The notes: generated by a model not told the origin, from the letters alone. A DNA stretch of 64,000 bases from Simiduia curdlanivorans (GCF_030409605.1 NZ_JAUFQG010000004.1:1350001-1414000), one strand, 5' to 3'; positions 10,547-20,117 are shown, counted from the first letter of the stretch. Program-made: numbers and translations.

Positions 10547-11634
10547 TAACTGTCGCCGGCAAGCGCCGCCAGCTGATCGGCCTGGTATTCGTGCACCAGC
10601 GGCTGAATCACTTCGTCCAGCTTACCTTCCATAACTTCATTTAATTTATACAGGGTTAAATTGATGCGGTGGTCGGTGACTCGCCCCTGCGGGTAATTGT
10701 AGGTGCGAATGCGCTCAGATCTGTCGCCAGTGCCTACGAGTGAGCGGCGTTCATCGGCCATTTCCTGCGCGGCCTTATCTTCCTGGGCCGAGTTTAGTTT
10801 TGCTGCTAACAGCGACATGGCGCGGGCGCGGTTTTTATGTTGTGAGCGCTCGTCTTGGCACTCCACCACGATACCCGTTGGAATATGAACGATACGAATA
10901 GCTGAGTCGGTTTTATTAACGTGCTGGCCGCCGGCGCCGGAGGAGCGAAAGGTGTCGACCCGAATGTCCGCCTTGTTAATATTTACTTCTTCCATTTCAT
11001 CGGCTTCAGGCATTACCGCGACGGTGCAGGCGGAGGTGTGAATGCGGCCTTGAGACTCCGTTTCCGGCACCCGTTGAACCCGGTGCGCGCCCGATTCGAA
11101 TTTCATTTGCGAGTACACACCCTGGCCCACAACGCGGGTAATAATTTCTTTGTAGCCGCCGTGCTCGCCGTGGTTTTCGCTGATGATTTCGATGCGCCAG
11201 CCACGGGTTTCCGCGTATTTGCTGTACATGCGAAACAGATCGCCGGAGAATATCGCGGCCTCGTCGCCGCCGGTGCCGGCGCGAATTTCCAAGAAAATGT
11301 TCTTGTGGTCGTTGGGATCTTTTGGCAGCAGTAATAGTTGCAGTTCAGCGGTTAAGGGCTCTTCTTTTTCCCGCGCCTCATCCCAAGACATCTGCGCCAT
11401 CTCGCGCATTTCTGGGTCTGGGTCTTTTAACAGCTCTTTGGCTTCTTCGATGTCTTGCTCGAGACTTAGGTAGCGGCGAAAACACTGCACCACAGGTTCA
11501 AGCTCGGCGTATTCTTTGGATAATTCGCGAAACTTATTCTGATCCGAAATAATGTCCGCATCAGACAGCAGGGCTGAAACTTCTTCATAGCGCTCGTCGA
11601 GTGATTCGAGCTTAAAACGAATAGAGTCTTTCAT
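10546..11634 (-). CDS. prfA: Peptide chain release factor 1
   Basis: 362 aa. It reads UAA and UAG stop codons in the ribosome. The stop-codon recognition tripeptide PET lies in RVPETESQGRIHTS (about 189), and the catalytic GGQ lies in GAGGQHVNKTDSA (about 235). There is no frameshift site, as expected for RF1 and unlike RF2. It lies between hemA (10 nt upstream) and prmC (1-nt overlap), the standard gammaproteobacterial order. Confidence 0.98.
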   Translation of the reverse strand: MKDSIRFKLESLDERYEEVSALLSDADIISDQNKFRELSKEYAELEPVVQCFRRYLSLEQDIEEAKELLKDPDPEMREMAQMSWDEAREKEEPLTAELQLLLLPKDPNDHKNIFLEIRAGTGGDEAAIFSGDLFRMYSKYAETRGWRIEIISENHGEHGGYKEIITRVVGQGVYSQMKFESGAHRVQRVPETESQGRIHTSACTVAVMPEADEMEEVNINKADIRVDTFRSSGAGGQHVNKTDSAIRIVHIPTGIVVECQDERSQHKNRARAMSLLAAKLNSAQEDKAAQEMADERRSLVGTGDRSERIRTYNYPQGRVTDHRINLTLYKLNEVMEGKLDEVIQPLVHEYQADQLAALAGDS

Positions 11635-11644
11635 TGAAATCTAC

Positions 11645-12907
11645 TTACTCCGGTTTGTTTGCGTCTAAGGCAAACAAATGATTAGCCATCACTAAAATAT
11701 CGTCGCGACCGTCGGCACTTGCTTCGCGTAAGGCTGTGGTTGGTTGATGTAAAAATTTATTGGTTAAGCCATTGGCTAGCTGGGTCAAAACCTGCTCTGG
11801 GTTTGCCCCGCCTTGCAGGGCATTTAAGGCCTTTTTTAATTCGGCATGTTTTTTTATTTCGGTTTGTTCTCGCAGCGCTTTGATAGTGAAATTCGCACCT
11901 TGGGCGTTTTGTTGGCGACTGAAATTCAGTACGCCTTGGTTGATAATTTCTCTCGCCGCCATGGCGGCGTCTTCGCGCGATTTTCGATTGACGTCTATCA
12001 CTTCTGTCAGGTCGTCAACGCTAAATAAAAACACATCGTCGAGCTCGGCAACTTGTGGTTCGATATCTCTCGGTACCGCGATATCCACCATGAACATGGG
12101 CTTGTGTTTACGCTTTCGCAATGCGTCTTCCACCGAGCCTTTGCCCAATATAGGTAGCTGGCTGGCCGTGGAGGAGATGACGATGTCCGCTTTGTGCAGT
12201 TCCGCTGGTATGTCTGAGAGCAAAATAGGTTTGGCGCCAAAGCGCTCGGCTAAATCGGCTGCGCGCGAAAGGGTTCTGTTGGCGACGGTGATTTTCTTTA
12301 CCCCTTGCTCGGTTAAATGCCGCGCTACCAGTTCGATCATCTCACCCGCACCGATAAGCAGCGCCGATTGTTCGGCCAGATCGGCGAAAATTTGTTGCGC
12401 TAAGCTGACCGCAGCATAGGCCACCGAGACGGGATTTTCGCCAATGGCGGTATCGGTGCGGACTTTTTTCGCGATACTAAAGACGTGTTGAAAGGCGATG
12501 TGTAACTGGCTTGCCACAGTGCCGGCTTCGCACGCCACGGCATAGGCGGATTTCATCTGCCCCAATATTTGTGGTTCACCTAAAATTAACGAGTTGAGGC
12601 CGCAGGCGACTTGCATCATGTGATTGATGGCGCCATCCCCGGCGTGCAAGTAATGGTAGGGCGATAGTTCATCCACATTAATATGGTGGTGCTCACTGAA
12701 CCATTGCAGTACTTTAAAGGTCTCAATCTCGCCGTGAAAATACAATTCTGTTCGGTTGCAGGTCGATAGTATGGCGAGCTCTTTTAACCCGAGTTGCGAC
12801 TTGGCTTCCTGCAGGGCAGAGGCCACCTTTTCCGGCGCAAAGGCCACCCGCTCGCGCAGTGCTAGAGGTGCCGTGTGGTGATTGATGCCTAAGGCCTGGA
12901 AGGTCAT
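11645..12907 (-). CDS. hemA: Glutamyl-tRNA reductase
   Basis: 420 aa. It performs the first committed step of C5-pathway tetrapyrrole synthesis, reducing Glu-tRNA to glutamate-1-semialdehyde with NADPH. Visible features are the N-terminal GINHHTAPLALRE, the catalytic Cys in STCNRTELY (about 50), the GEPQILGQ motif, and the nucleotide-binding LLIGAGEM loop. It is the first gene of the minus-strand cluster. The 204-nt gap to the divergent TPR gene should hold both promoters. Confidence 0.98.
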   Translation of the reverse strand: MTFQALGINHHTAPLALRERVAFAPEKVASALQEAKSQLGLKELAILSTCNRTELYFHGEIETFKVLQWFSEHHHINVDELSPYHYLHAGDGAINHMMQVACGLNSLILGEPQILGQMKSAYAVACEAGTVASQLHIAFQHVFSIAKKVRTDTAIGENPVSVAYAAVSLAQQIFADLAEQSALLIGAGEMIELVARHLTEQGVKKITVANRTLSRAADLAERFGAKPILLSDIPAELHKADIVISSTASQLPILGKGSVEDALRKRKHKPMFMVDIAVPRDIEPQVAELDDVFLFSVDDLTEVIDVNRKSREDAAMAAREIINQGVLNFSRQQNAQGANFTIKALREQTEIKKHAELKKALNALQGGANPEQVLTQLANGLTNKFLHQPTTALREASADGRDDILVMANHLFALDANKPE

Positions 12908-13111
12908 GGGGTTACAGAATTAACTATTTAGGTAAAAAGACCGCCAATTGTCCTGTTTGCGGAGGCTGCTGACAAGTGCGAAGGTTATTTGCCGTCGGTT
13001 TGAATTAAAAGGGCGGGCTATTACCTGCTCGCCGGAGCGTGGTAATCTGCTGCTATTGGCTCATTATCGGTTTTAGCCGTGGCGCCCACTTGCGCCCTGG
13101 AACGGAGATTT

Positions 13112-14857
13112 ATGACGTTTAACACACGCTTATTCATTGTTGCCATACTTTTTGCTGCACTAGCTGGCTGCGCTAGCTTTGACGGCCCGCCCGCCGCGGT
13201 TGATGCTGAGCAGGAATCGGTTGAGCTAAGTGCCGAGCTGGTCGAGCCCGAAGCGGTAGCGCCTATCGAGCGCGCCTTCGAGCCGGATACCTTCTACGCA
13301 CTCTTGGTGGCCGAGATGGCGGGCAGCCGCGAGCGCTTCGACATTGCTTTGGGTAACTATGTACAGCAGGCCCATAAGACCCGAGACCCGGGCGTTATTG
13401 CGCGAGCCACGCGGATTGCACGCTTCCTCGAGAACCGCTCGGCGGCGCTGGAAATGTCCGTGCTGTGGGTTGAGGTTGAGCCGACAAATAATGAGGCTCG
13501 CGTGCTTGCAGCGTCGGAGTTATCGGAGGCTGGGCGCTTGTCTGAAGCCTTTACTCATGCAGACTACTTGGCGGCGCAGGGCAACCCCATGCTGCTGCAG
13601 ACAGTGGCCGCCTACGCCAGCAAAGGTACGGATATCGAGCGCGAGCAGTTGATTGAAGGCCTCGAGGCGCTTAAGCCACAATATCCCGAAGCAGTGGAGT
13701 TGTGGATGGCGCTGGCGCTTGCTTATCAGCAGCAAGGTTTGATGGATGAGGCGACCGGCGCGGTTAAAAAAGCGGTAAAGCTAGACCCCGAGCACTTCCA
13801 AGCACAGGCGCTGCAAGCGCGCATCCGCTTTCAGCAGGGCGATCAGGTGGGCGCTATCCGGCAGATGGCGGCATTGGTGGATACCAACCCAGACGACAAC
13901 CGCATCCGGTTGCAGTACGCGCGCATGCTAGCGGGTACCGATATGGTAAAGGCCGCCGATCAGTTTGAGGTGCTGGTGCAAGATAACCCGCACGATGCCG
14001 ACCTGCTGTTGTCACTGGCGTTGATTCGCTTTGAGCAAAAAAACTTTGAGCAGGCGCAGCCGCTGTTTGAGCAGCTAACAGACATAGAGTCGCGCCGCTC
14101 GACGGCCTACTATTATTTGGCGCGCATTGCCCAGCAGCAGGGCGATTTTAATGACGCGTTAAACAACTATTTAAAAGTCGAGCTAGGGCCGGATTTCATG
14201 CCGGCGTTGGTGCAGACCTTGGAAATATTGGTGGCCGCGGGTGAATTGAAACCAGCTAATGCGAGGATGCAGGCGGTGCGTAAAACCGTACCTCAGCAGG
14301 TTGAGCGCTTATTTGCGCTAGAGGCTGAGGTGTATGGCAAATACGATCACCTAGATGCCGCCGAGCAGATTCTATCCCAAGGCTTGGCCGAGGTGCCCGA
14401 CAGCACGCGGCTGCTTTTCAGCCGGGCCATGATCAATGAGCGGCGCAATATGCTCGATTTGGCTGAGCTGGATTTTCGCAAAGTCATTCGCTACGAGCCC
14501 AACAATGCCATGGCGCTCAACGCCCTTGGTTACACCCTAGCCGATCGCACTGAGCGCTATGATGAGGCCTACGAGCTGATCGTCCAGGCTCACAGCCTAA
14601 AGCCCGATGATGCAGCCATTATCGATAGTTTGGGCTGGGTTAGCTATCGCATGGGCAACTACACCGAGGCCTTGTTGCGCCTGCAGGAGGCTTTTAGCCT
14701 TTTCCCAGACCCAGAAATCGCCGCCCATCTCGGTGAAGTGCTTTGGGTAACCGGCGATAGAGCGGCGGCGTTAAAGGTGTGGCGCGAGGGCGTTGAGCTA
14801 AACCCTAGCAGCGAATTGATTCCCAAGGTGATGAAGCGCTTAGGCGCGCCCGAATAG
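13112..14857 (+). CDS. TPR-repeat outer-membrane lipoprotein
   Basis: 581 aa from the ATG at 13112, which has a CGGAGA ribosome site; an upstream in-frame start has none. A lipoprotein signal peptide ends in LAGC (Cys near residue 20). The rest is a long array of tetratricopeptide repeats, the clearest in the C-terminal third (NAMALNALGYTLADR, AAIIDSLGWVSYRMGNYTEAL). Its stop codon abuts the lolB start with no gap. This TPR-lolB-ispE order recurs in gammaproteobacteria. It probably scaffolds envelope assembly, but no partner is evident from sequence. Confidence 0.88.
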   Translation: MTFNTRLFIVAILFAALAGCASFDGPPAAVDAEQESVELSAELVEPEAVAPIERAFEPDTFYALLVAEMAGSRERFDIALGNYVQQAHKTRDPGVIARATRIARFLENRSAALEMSVLWVEVEPTNNEARVLAASELSEAGRLSEAFTHADYLAAQGNPMLLQTVAAYASKGTDIEREQLIEGLEALKPQYPEAVELWMALALAYQQQGLMDEATGAVKKAVKLDPEHFQAQALQARIRFQQGDQVGAIRQMAALVDTNPDDNRIRLQYARMLAGTDMVKAADQFEVLVQDNPHDADLLLSLALIRFEQKNFEQAQPLFEQLTDIESRRSTAYYYLARIAQQQGDFNDALNNYLKVELGPDFMPALVQTLEILVAAGELKPANARMQAVRKTVPQQVERLFALEAEVYGKYDHLDAAEQILSQGLAEVPDSTRLLFSRAMINERRNMLDLAELDFRKVIRYEPNNAMALNALGYTLADRTERYDEAYELIVQAHSLKPDDAAIIDSLGWVSYRMGNYTEALLRLQEAFSLFPDPEIAAHLGEVLWVTGDRAAALKVWREGVELNPSSELIPKVMKRLGAPE

Positions 14858-15508
14858 ATGAATGAAGTAAACCGGTGGTTGTGTTCGTGGCGTCGTTTGG
14901 CCTTTGTGTGTGCCTTCGCTTTGTTGCTTCAGGCCTGCGCCGGCAAGCATATGCCCGTGCCCGCCGACGCCGAGCTCGATCGGCGCGAGCAACAATTAAT
15001 GAACATTGAGCGCTGGTCCTTCAACGGCAAGCTGGGTGTTAAGGCACCTGGCGAAAGTGCGTCTGTCTACATTACCTGGCATCAGCAGCAGCAAGATTAT
15101 GTGATAGGCCTACAGGGCCCCTTGGGGCAGGGTAGCGCCAAAATGTCGGGCACGGAAAGGGGCGCAGTGCTCGAGCAGGATGGCGAGCGCTACCAGTCAG
15201 ATGATGCGGAAAGCTTGGTGTTCCAGCGTTTTGGCTGGCAGCTGCCGGTGCAGCAGTTGAAATATTGGCTGCGCGCCTTGCCCGCACCGGCGAGCGCCGA
15301 TGAGCGCCAATTAGAGCGCGACGAGCAAGGCCTGTTGCTCAGCCAGCAACAGGCCGGTTGGAGCCTGCAGTACAGTCAGTACCATTGGGTGGGCGAGCAG
15401 GCGCTGCCGGGCAAAATCAAAGCCGAGTCGGCCGCGCTCGGGGTGCGCTTAATCTTAGTAATTAATCAGTGGCAATTAGAGGCAAATACGCTAGGGGCAA
15501 GTCAGTAG
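14858..15508 (+). CDS. lolB: Outer-membrane lipoprotein receptor LolB
   Basis: 216 aa. It accepts lipoproteins from LolA and inserts them into the outer membrane. The signal peptide ends in the lipobox LLQAC (Cys about 27). The WSFNGKLGVKAPGES stretch and the later QLKYWLRALPAP match the LolB fold. It begins directly after the stop of the TPR lipoprotein gene and is followed by ispE, a conserved order. Confidence 0.93.
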   Translation: MNEVNRWLCSWRRLAFVCAFALLLQACAGKHMPVPADAELDRREQQLMNIERWSFNGKLGVKAPGESASVYITWHQQQQDYVIGLQGPLGQGSAKMSGTERGAVLEQDGERYQSDDAESLVFQRFGWQLPVQQLKYWLRALPAPASADERQLERDEQGLLLSQQQAGWSLQYSQYHWVGEQALPGKIKAESAALGVRLILVINQWQLEANTLGASQ

Positions 15509-15510
15509 TT

Positions 15511-16380
15511 ATGCCAGATCAAATGACAACCTTGCGCTGGCCCGCGCCAGCCAAATTAAACCTGTGTTTACACATCACCGGCCGCCGTCCGGATGGCTAC
15601 CATAATCTGCAAACCTTGTTTCAATTGCTCAATTACGGCGATTTCCTAGAGTTCCACCCCGCTGACGATGGGCGCGTGGCGTTGGCGCAACCCATGCGCG
15701 ATGTGGCCGAGGCCGACAACCTCGTGGTTAAGGCTGCTAGAGCCCTACAGCAAGCAACGGGCTGCACTAAGGGGGCGACCATTAGCATCGACAAGCGCAT
15801 TCCCCTAGGGGGCGGCTTGGGCGGTGGCTCCTCGAACGCGGCGACCACCTTGGTGGCGTTAAATTATCTTTGGTCGACCGGCTTGAGTTTGCCCCATTTG
15901 GCCGAGGTTGGGCTGCAGCTGGGTGCCGATGTGCCGGTGTTTATCATGGGCCAAACGGCATGGGCTGAAGGTATCGGCGAGCGCTTGACGCCAGTGCAGA
16001 TGCCGGGCCTTTGGTATCTGGTGGTCACGCCAAATTGCCACGTCTCTACCGCCGCAATATTTTCAAACAAAGATTTGACAAGAGACACAGCCGACATTAC
16101 AGTAGCGGCCTTTCTTGAGCAGGGTGGGCAGAATGACTGCCAAGCGTTGGTTGCAACGCTCTACCCTCAAGTGCGCCAAGTCATTGATTGGCTTAATCAA
16201 TTTGGTGCAGCTCAGATGACTGGAACAGGTGCCAGTGTGTATTGCGCCTTCGCCAGTGCAGAAGCAGCACAAGCCGTTTTGTGTATTCTGCCGAAGCGTT
16301 GGCAAGGGTTTGTAGCGCAAGCTGTAAACGCATCACCCTTACATAATCTGTTACAGGAAGTTGACGTTACTGGGGCATAG
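15511..16380 (+). CDS. ispE: 4-diphosphocytidyl-2-C-methyl-D-erythritol kinase
   Basis: 289 aa from the ATG at 15511, 2 nt after lolB; an ATG at 15523 is also possible. This GHMP kinase of the MEP isoprenoid pathway phosphorylates CDP-methylerythritol. The N-terminal PAPAKLNLCLHITGRRPDGYH and the ATP loop PLGGGLGGGSSNAA (about 97-110) are diagnostic. The last three codons and the stop lie inside tRNA-Gln: the CDS overlaps the tRNA by 10 nt on the same strand. The C-terminus reads EVDVTGA. Confidence 0.96.
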   Translation: MPDQMTTLRWPAPAKLNLCLHITGRRPDGYHNLQTLFQLLNYGDFLEFHPADDGRVALAQPMRDVAEADNLVVKAARALQQATGCTKGATISIDKRIPLGGGLGGGSSNAATTLVALNYLWSTGLSLPHLAEVGLQLGADVPVFIMGQTAWAEGIGERLTPVQMPGLWYLVVTPNCHVSTAAIFSNKDLTRDTADITVAAFLEQGGQNDCQALVATLYPQVRQVIDWLNQFGAAQMTGTGASVYCAFASAEAAQAVLCILPKRWQGFVAQAVNASPLHNLLQEVDVTGA

Positions 16381-16445
16381 CCAAGCGGTAAGGCAGCGGG
16401 TTTTGATCCCGTCATGCGAAGGTTCGAATCCTTCTGCCCCAGCCA
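16371..16445 (+). tRNA. tRNA-Gln (anticodon TTG)
   Basis: 75 nt with CCA encoded. The acceptor TGGGGCA pairs with TGCCCCA apart from the end bases, and the loop TTTTGAT gives anticodon TTG. Its first 10 nt are also the last codons and stop of ispE. Confidence 0.96.
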
Positions 16446-16569
16446 TATTCAGGTATTAAGGTGTTCGTGCGCAGGCATGCGCAAACATCTTACTTCTATC
16501 ATCAGTGACTTTGAGTTGATCAAAAGAATCTGACACAGACAGCTAACTGGCAGCAAAGGTAACTCCCTC

Positions 16570-17514
16570 GTGAACAATTTCATGGTCTTTACCGGCAACG
16601 CAAATCCTGCGTTGGCGCAAAAAATCGTTGATCAATTGGGGCTGCCTTTAGGCGATGCCAGTGTTAATAAATTCTCCGATGGCGAAATTTCCGTAGAGCT
16701 GAACGAAAACGTGCGCGGCTGCGATGTTTTTGTTGTGCAATCTACTTGTGCGCCCACCAACGACAACTTAATGGAGTTGATCGTCATGGTCGACGCCTTG
16801 CGTCGCGCCTCCGCTGGTCGCATCACCGCCGTGGTTCCCTATTTCGGTTACGCTCGTCAAGATCGTCGGGTGCGTTCAGCTCGCGTACCTATTACGGCAA
16901 AAGTTGTGGCCGATATGATGGTTGCGGTGGGTGTCGATCGGGTGTTGACCGTTGACCTACACGCCGAGCAGATTCAAGGCTTCTTCGATGTGCCGGTTGA
17001 TAACGTCTACGGCTCGTCGGTATTAATTGAAGATATCGAGCAGCAAAAATTTGAAGATTTAGTTGTGGTATCGCCCGATATTGGCGGTGTGGTGCGCGCT
17101 CGCGCGGTAGCCAAGCAATTAGATATCGAACTCGCCATCATCGACAAGCGTCGCCCGAAAGCCAATATGGCCGAAGTGATGAATCTGATTGGCGACGTCG
17201 ATGGCCGCACCTGTTTGTTAATCGATGACATGGTCGACACGGCCGGCACCTTGTGTAGTGCAGCCGCGGCGTTGAAAGCGCGCGGCGCCAAGAAAGTGGT
17301 GGCCTACTGTACCCACGCCGTACTCTCCGGCAAGGCTATCGCAAATTTAGACGGTTCAGTTTTGGATGAATTGGTGGTTACCGATTCGATTCCCCTGAGC
17401 GAAGCGGCCAGCCAGTGCAGCCGCATTCGCCAATTGACCCTATCGAGAATGTTAGCTGAGGCGGTGCGCCGCTTAAGCAATGAAGAATCACTGAGTGCCA
17501 TGTTCCGCATGTAA
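16570..17514 (+). CDS. prs: Ribose-phosphate pyrophosphokinase
   Basis: 314 aa from a GTG start. It makes PRPP from ribose 5-phosphate and ATP for purine, pyrimidine, His, Trp and NAD synthesis. Visible are the ATP-binding FGYARQDRR, the catalytic flexible loop KRRPKAN (about 193), and the PRPP-binding LLIDDMVDTAGT (about 215). The position after tRNA-Gln and before rplY-pth-ychF is the conserved gammaproteobacterial order. Confidence 0.98.
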   Translation: MNNFMVFTGNANPALAQKIVDQLGLPLGDASVNKFSDGEISVELNENVRGCDVFVVQSTCAPTNDNLMELIVMVDALRRASAGRITAVVPYFGYARQDRRVRSARVPITAKVVADMMVAVGVDRVLTVDLHAEQIQGFFDVPVDNVYGSSVLIEDIEQQKFEDLVVVSPDIGGVVRARAVAKQLDIELAIIDKRRPKANMAEVMNLIGDVDGRTCLLIDDMVDTAGTLCSAAAALKARGAKKVVAYCTHAVLSGKAIANLDGSVLDELVVTDSIPLSEAASQCSRIRQLTLSRMLAEAVRRLSNEESLSAMFRM

Positions 17515-17607
17515 GCGGCGGGCACCGTGTTAAGCGCCGAATCATCGGCTTTTTAAACCCCTGTCAAAACCGGTCGCAGGTTCTGATGGATTATTGAGGA
17601 CACTACA

Positions 17608-18249
17608 ATGTCTGATGCATTTACAATTATCGCTGAAAAGCGTGACCTTGAAGGGAAAGGTGCGAGCCGCCGCCTTCGTCGTCTCGCTGGCAAGGTTCCA
17701 GGTATCGTTTACGGTGGTAAAACTGCCCCAGCTAACGTTCAGCTCGTCCACAAAGACCTAGTAAAGTCTTTGGAGAACGAAGCTTTTTACTCGCACATCA
17801 TCTCTTTGGTGATCGACGGTAAAGCCGAAGACGTTATCCTGAAGGATCTGCAGCGTCACCCATCTAAGCCGCAAATTCTGCACGCTGATTTCCAGCGCGT
17901 TGTTCGCGGTCAGAAGATGCACGTACGCGTTCCTTTGCACTTCGTTAACGAAGCAACGGCGAAGGGCGTTAAGCAAGGCGGCGGTATCGTTTCTCACTTG
18001 ATGACAGACTTGGAAATCAACGTATTGCCAAAAGATCTGCCGGAGTTCATTGAAGTTGATGTGGCCAACCTTGGCTTGGGCGAAAGCTTGCACATCTCTG
18101 ATCTGAAATTGCCAAAAGGCGTTGAGTCTATTGAATTGTCACACGGCGCAGAGCACGACCAGCCCGTTGTTAGTATCATCAAGCCACGCGGTATGGCGGC
18201 TGATGACACCAGCACTGACGAAGCTGAAGGCGAAGCTAGCGCAGAGTAA
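17608..18249 (+). CDS. rplY: 50S ribosomal protein L25, long (CTC) form
   Basis: 213 aa. The N-terminal domain binds 5S rRNA (GKGASRRLRR.AGKVPGIVYGG). The C-terminal TL5/CTC extension (ADFQRV..GQKMHVRVPLHFVNE...) makes it about twice the length of E. coli L25. The tail is acidic (DDTSTDEAEGEASAE). A GAGGA ribosome site precedes the ATG. Confidence 0.96.
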   Translation: MSDAFTIIAEKRDLEGKGASRRLRRLAGKVPGIVYGGKTAPANVQLVHKDLVKSLENEAFYSHIISLVIDGKAEDVILKDLQRHPSKPQILHADFQRVVRGQKMHVRVPLHFVNEATAKGVKQGGGIVSHLMTDLEINVLPKDLPEFIEVDVANLGLGESLHISDLKLPKGVESIELSHGAEHDQPVVSIIKPRGMAADDTSTDEAEGEASAE

Positions 18250-18305
18250 TTTGCTAGCTGCCTGACGGCTTGTCTGGCTCTCTGCCTGAATATGGCCCCT
18301 GTATT

Positions 18306-18890
18306 ATGAGCGATCCAATTAAACTCATTGTTGGCCTGGGAAATCCCGGCCAAGAGTACGATCGGACGCGACATAATGCAGGGGCCGATTTCGTTTTTGA
18401 GCTAGCGCGTCAATTCAACGCGCAATTAGTGCCCGACAATAAAGTCTTTGGTTTAACCGCCAGAATAATTATTGGCAGCCAAGATGTGCGTTTACTCATT
18501 CCCACCACCTTTATGAACCGCAGTGGTCAGTCTGTGGCCGCGCTGGCGACATTTTTTAAAATTGAGCCGGAAGCGATTTTAGTCGCACACGATGAATTAG
18601 ATTTAGCTCCGGGCATTGCGCGCTTAAAAGTGGGCGGCGGTCACGGTGGTCACAATGGCTTGCGCGATATGATTAGCTCGCTCGCCAACAACAAGAATTT
18701 TATGCGCTTGCGAATAGGTATTGGCCATCCAGGCCATGCCAGTCAGGTCTCAGGCTACGTGCTAAAGCGTGCACCGTTAGCGGAACAACAACTTATCGAC
18801 GATGCCATTGCCGATGCCTTGCGCCAAATAAAGCCCACCGTGGCTGGCGACATAGAGGCGGCGATGCGCGAATTGCACACCAAGAAATAA
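18306..18890 (+). CDS. pth: Peptidyl-tRNA hydrolase
   Basis: 194 aa from the ATG at 18306; an upstream in-frame start adds 12 residues that do not look native. It cleaves peptidyl-tRNAs dropped from the ribosome. The active-site residues are visible: Asn in GLGNPG, His in RTRHNAG (about 20) and Asp in HDELDLAPG (about 93). It sits between rplY and ychF. Confidence 0.97.
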   Translation: MSDPIKLIVGLGNPGQEYDRTRHNAGADFVFELARQFNAQLVPDNKVFGLTARIIIGSQDVRLLIPTTFMNRSGQSVAALATFFKIEPEAILVAHDELDLAPGIARLKVGGGHGGHNGLRDMISSLANNKNFMRLRIGIGHPGHASQVSGYVLKRAPLAEQQLIDDAIADALRQIKPTVAGDIEAAMRELHTKK

Positions 18891-18910
18891 GTGATTTCGA
18901 GGAAATAGTT

Positions 18911-20002
18911 ATGGGCTTTAATTGTGGAATTGTAGGTTTGCCAAACGTGGGCAAGTCCACCTTGTTTAATGCACTGACCAATGCGGGTATAGGTGCAGAA
19001 AACTTTCCGTTCTGCACCATCGAGCCCAATGCTGGCGTAGTGGCCGTGCCCGATCCGCGCCAAGATAAGCTGGCCGAAATAGTTAAGCCCGAGCGCGTGG
19101 TAGCCACCACCATGGAGTTTATCGATATCGCCGGTATCGTCGCGGGCGCGTCAAAAGGTGAAGGCCTAGGGAATAAGTTTCTCGCCAATATTCGCGAAAC
19201 CGATGCCATTGCTCACGTGGTGCGCTGCTTTGACGACGACAACGTTATTCACGTGGCTAACGGTGTAAACCCTGCGGCCGACATCGAAGTGATCAACACC
19301 GAGTTGGCGCTGGCTGATTTGGAAGCCGTTGATAAGGCGCTAAATCGTTATGCCAAGGCCGCAAAAGGTCAAGACAAACACGCCATGGCCATGAAGGCCG
19401 TATTGGAAAAAATTCAGCCGCATTTAAATGAAGCCAAGCCCTTGCGCTCTTTTGGCTTGGATAAAGACGAGTTGCTGTTGTTGAAAGAAATTAATTTGTT
19501 AACGCTTAAGCCCACCATGTATATCGCCAATGTGGGTGAAGACGGGTTCGAAAATAACCCACATTTAGACGTGGTGACTAAAATCGCAGCCGAAGAAAAG
19601 TCTGTGGTTGTGCCAATTTGCAACAAGCTAGAGGCCGATATCGCCGAGTTAGATGGCGAAGATAAGGCTGAGTTTCTGGCTGAAATGGGTATGGAAGAGC
19701 CTGGTTTAAACCGCGTTATTCGCGCTGGCTACCAGCTCTTAGGATTGCAGACTTACTTCACTGCCGGAGTGAAAGAAGTGCGCGCCTGGACCATTAAAAT
19801 TGGCGCAACGGCACCGCAAGCGGCAGGTGTTATCCACACGGATTTTGAAAAAGGTTTCATCCGCGCCGAGACCATAGCCTATGACGACTTTGTTGAATAC
19901 AAGGGCGAGCAGGGCGCGAAAAATGCGGGTAAGTCGCGCAAGGAAGGTAAGGAATATGTGGTTAAAGATGGTGATGTGTTGCATTTTTTGTTTAATGTTT
20001 AA
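18911..20002 (+). CDS. ychF: Redox-regulated ATPase YchF
   Basis: 363 aa, an Obg-family P-loop protein that prefers ATP. The P-loop GLPNVGKSTLFN is at residues 8-19. The G4 position reads NKLE (about 237) instead of NKxD, which is the YchF signature for ATP specificity. A C-terminal TGS domain (TYFTAGVKEVRAWTI.. to LHFLFNV) is present. The ribosome site is GAGGA. A terminator follows. Confidence 0.97.
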   Translation: MGFNCGIVGLPNVGKSTLFNALTNAGIGAENFPFCTIEPNAGVVAVPDPRQDKLAEIVKPERVVATTMEFIDIAGIVAGASKGEGLGNKFLANIRETDAIAHVVRCFDDDNVIHVANGVNPAADIEVINTELALADLEAVDKALNRYAKAAKGQDKHAMAMKAVLEKIQPHLNEAKPLRSFGLDKDELLLLKEINLLTLKPTMYIANVGEDGFENNPHLDVVTKIAAEEKSVVVPICNKLEADIAELDGEDKAEFLAEMGMEEPGLNRVIRAGYQLLGLQTYFTAGVKEVRAWTIKIGATAPQAAGVIHTDFEKGFIRAETIAYDDFVEYKGEQGAKNAGKSRKEGKEYVVKDGDVLHFLFNV

Positions 20003-20005
20003 TTA

Positions 20006-20054
20006 GCCGCAAGCCGCAAGCCGCAAGCCGCAAGCCGCAAGCCGCAAGCTACAA
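20006..20054. repeat. GCCGCAA tandem heptamer array
   Basis: Six perfect GCCGCAA units (20006-20047) plus one degenerate GCTACAA. They lie between the ychF stop and the shared terminator. The phase could vary between strains by slippage. Confidence 0.9.
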
Positions 20055-20058
20055 GCAT

Positions 20059-20087
20059 AAAAAAGCCCCGCAATGCGGGGCTTTTTT
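20059..20087. terminator. Bidirectional terminator between ychF and the DUF2167 gene
   Basis: AAAAAAGCCCCGC and GCGGGGCTTTTTT form a 13-bp stem with an AAT loop. It lies between two convergent genes and has suitable T-runs on both strands. Confidence 0.92.
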
Positions 20088-20117
20088 ATGTTGCATTATT
20101 TGTATTAACGACGGCTT

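Noticed and set aside
10921..12419. Long plus-strand ORFs (137 and 219 aa) opposite prfA and hemA
   Set aside because: They are antisense shadows of strongly conserved genes, with no recognisable motifs or translation signals.
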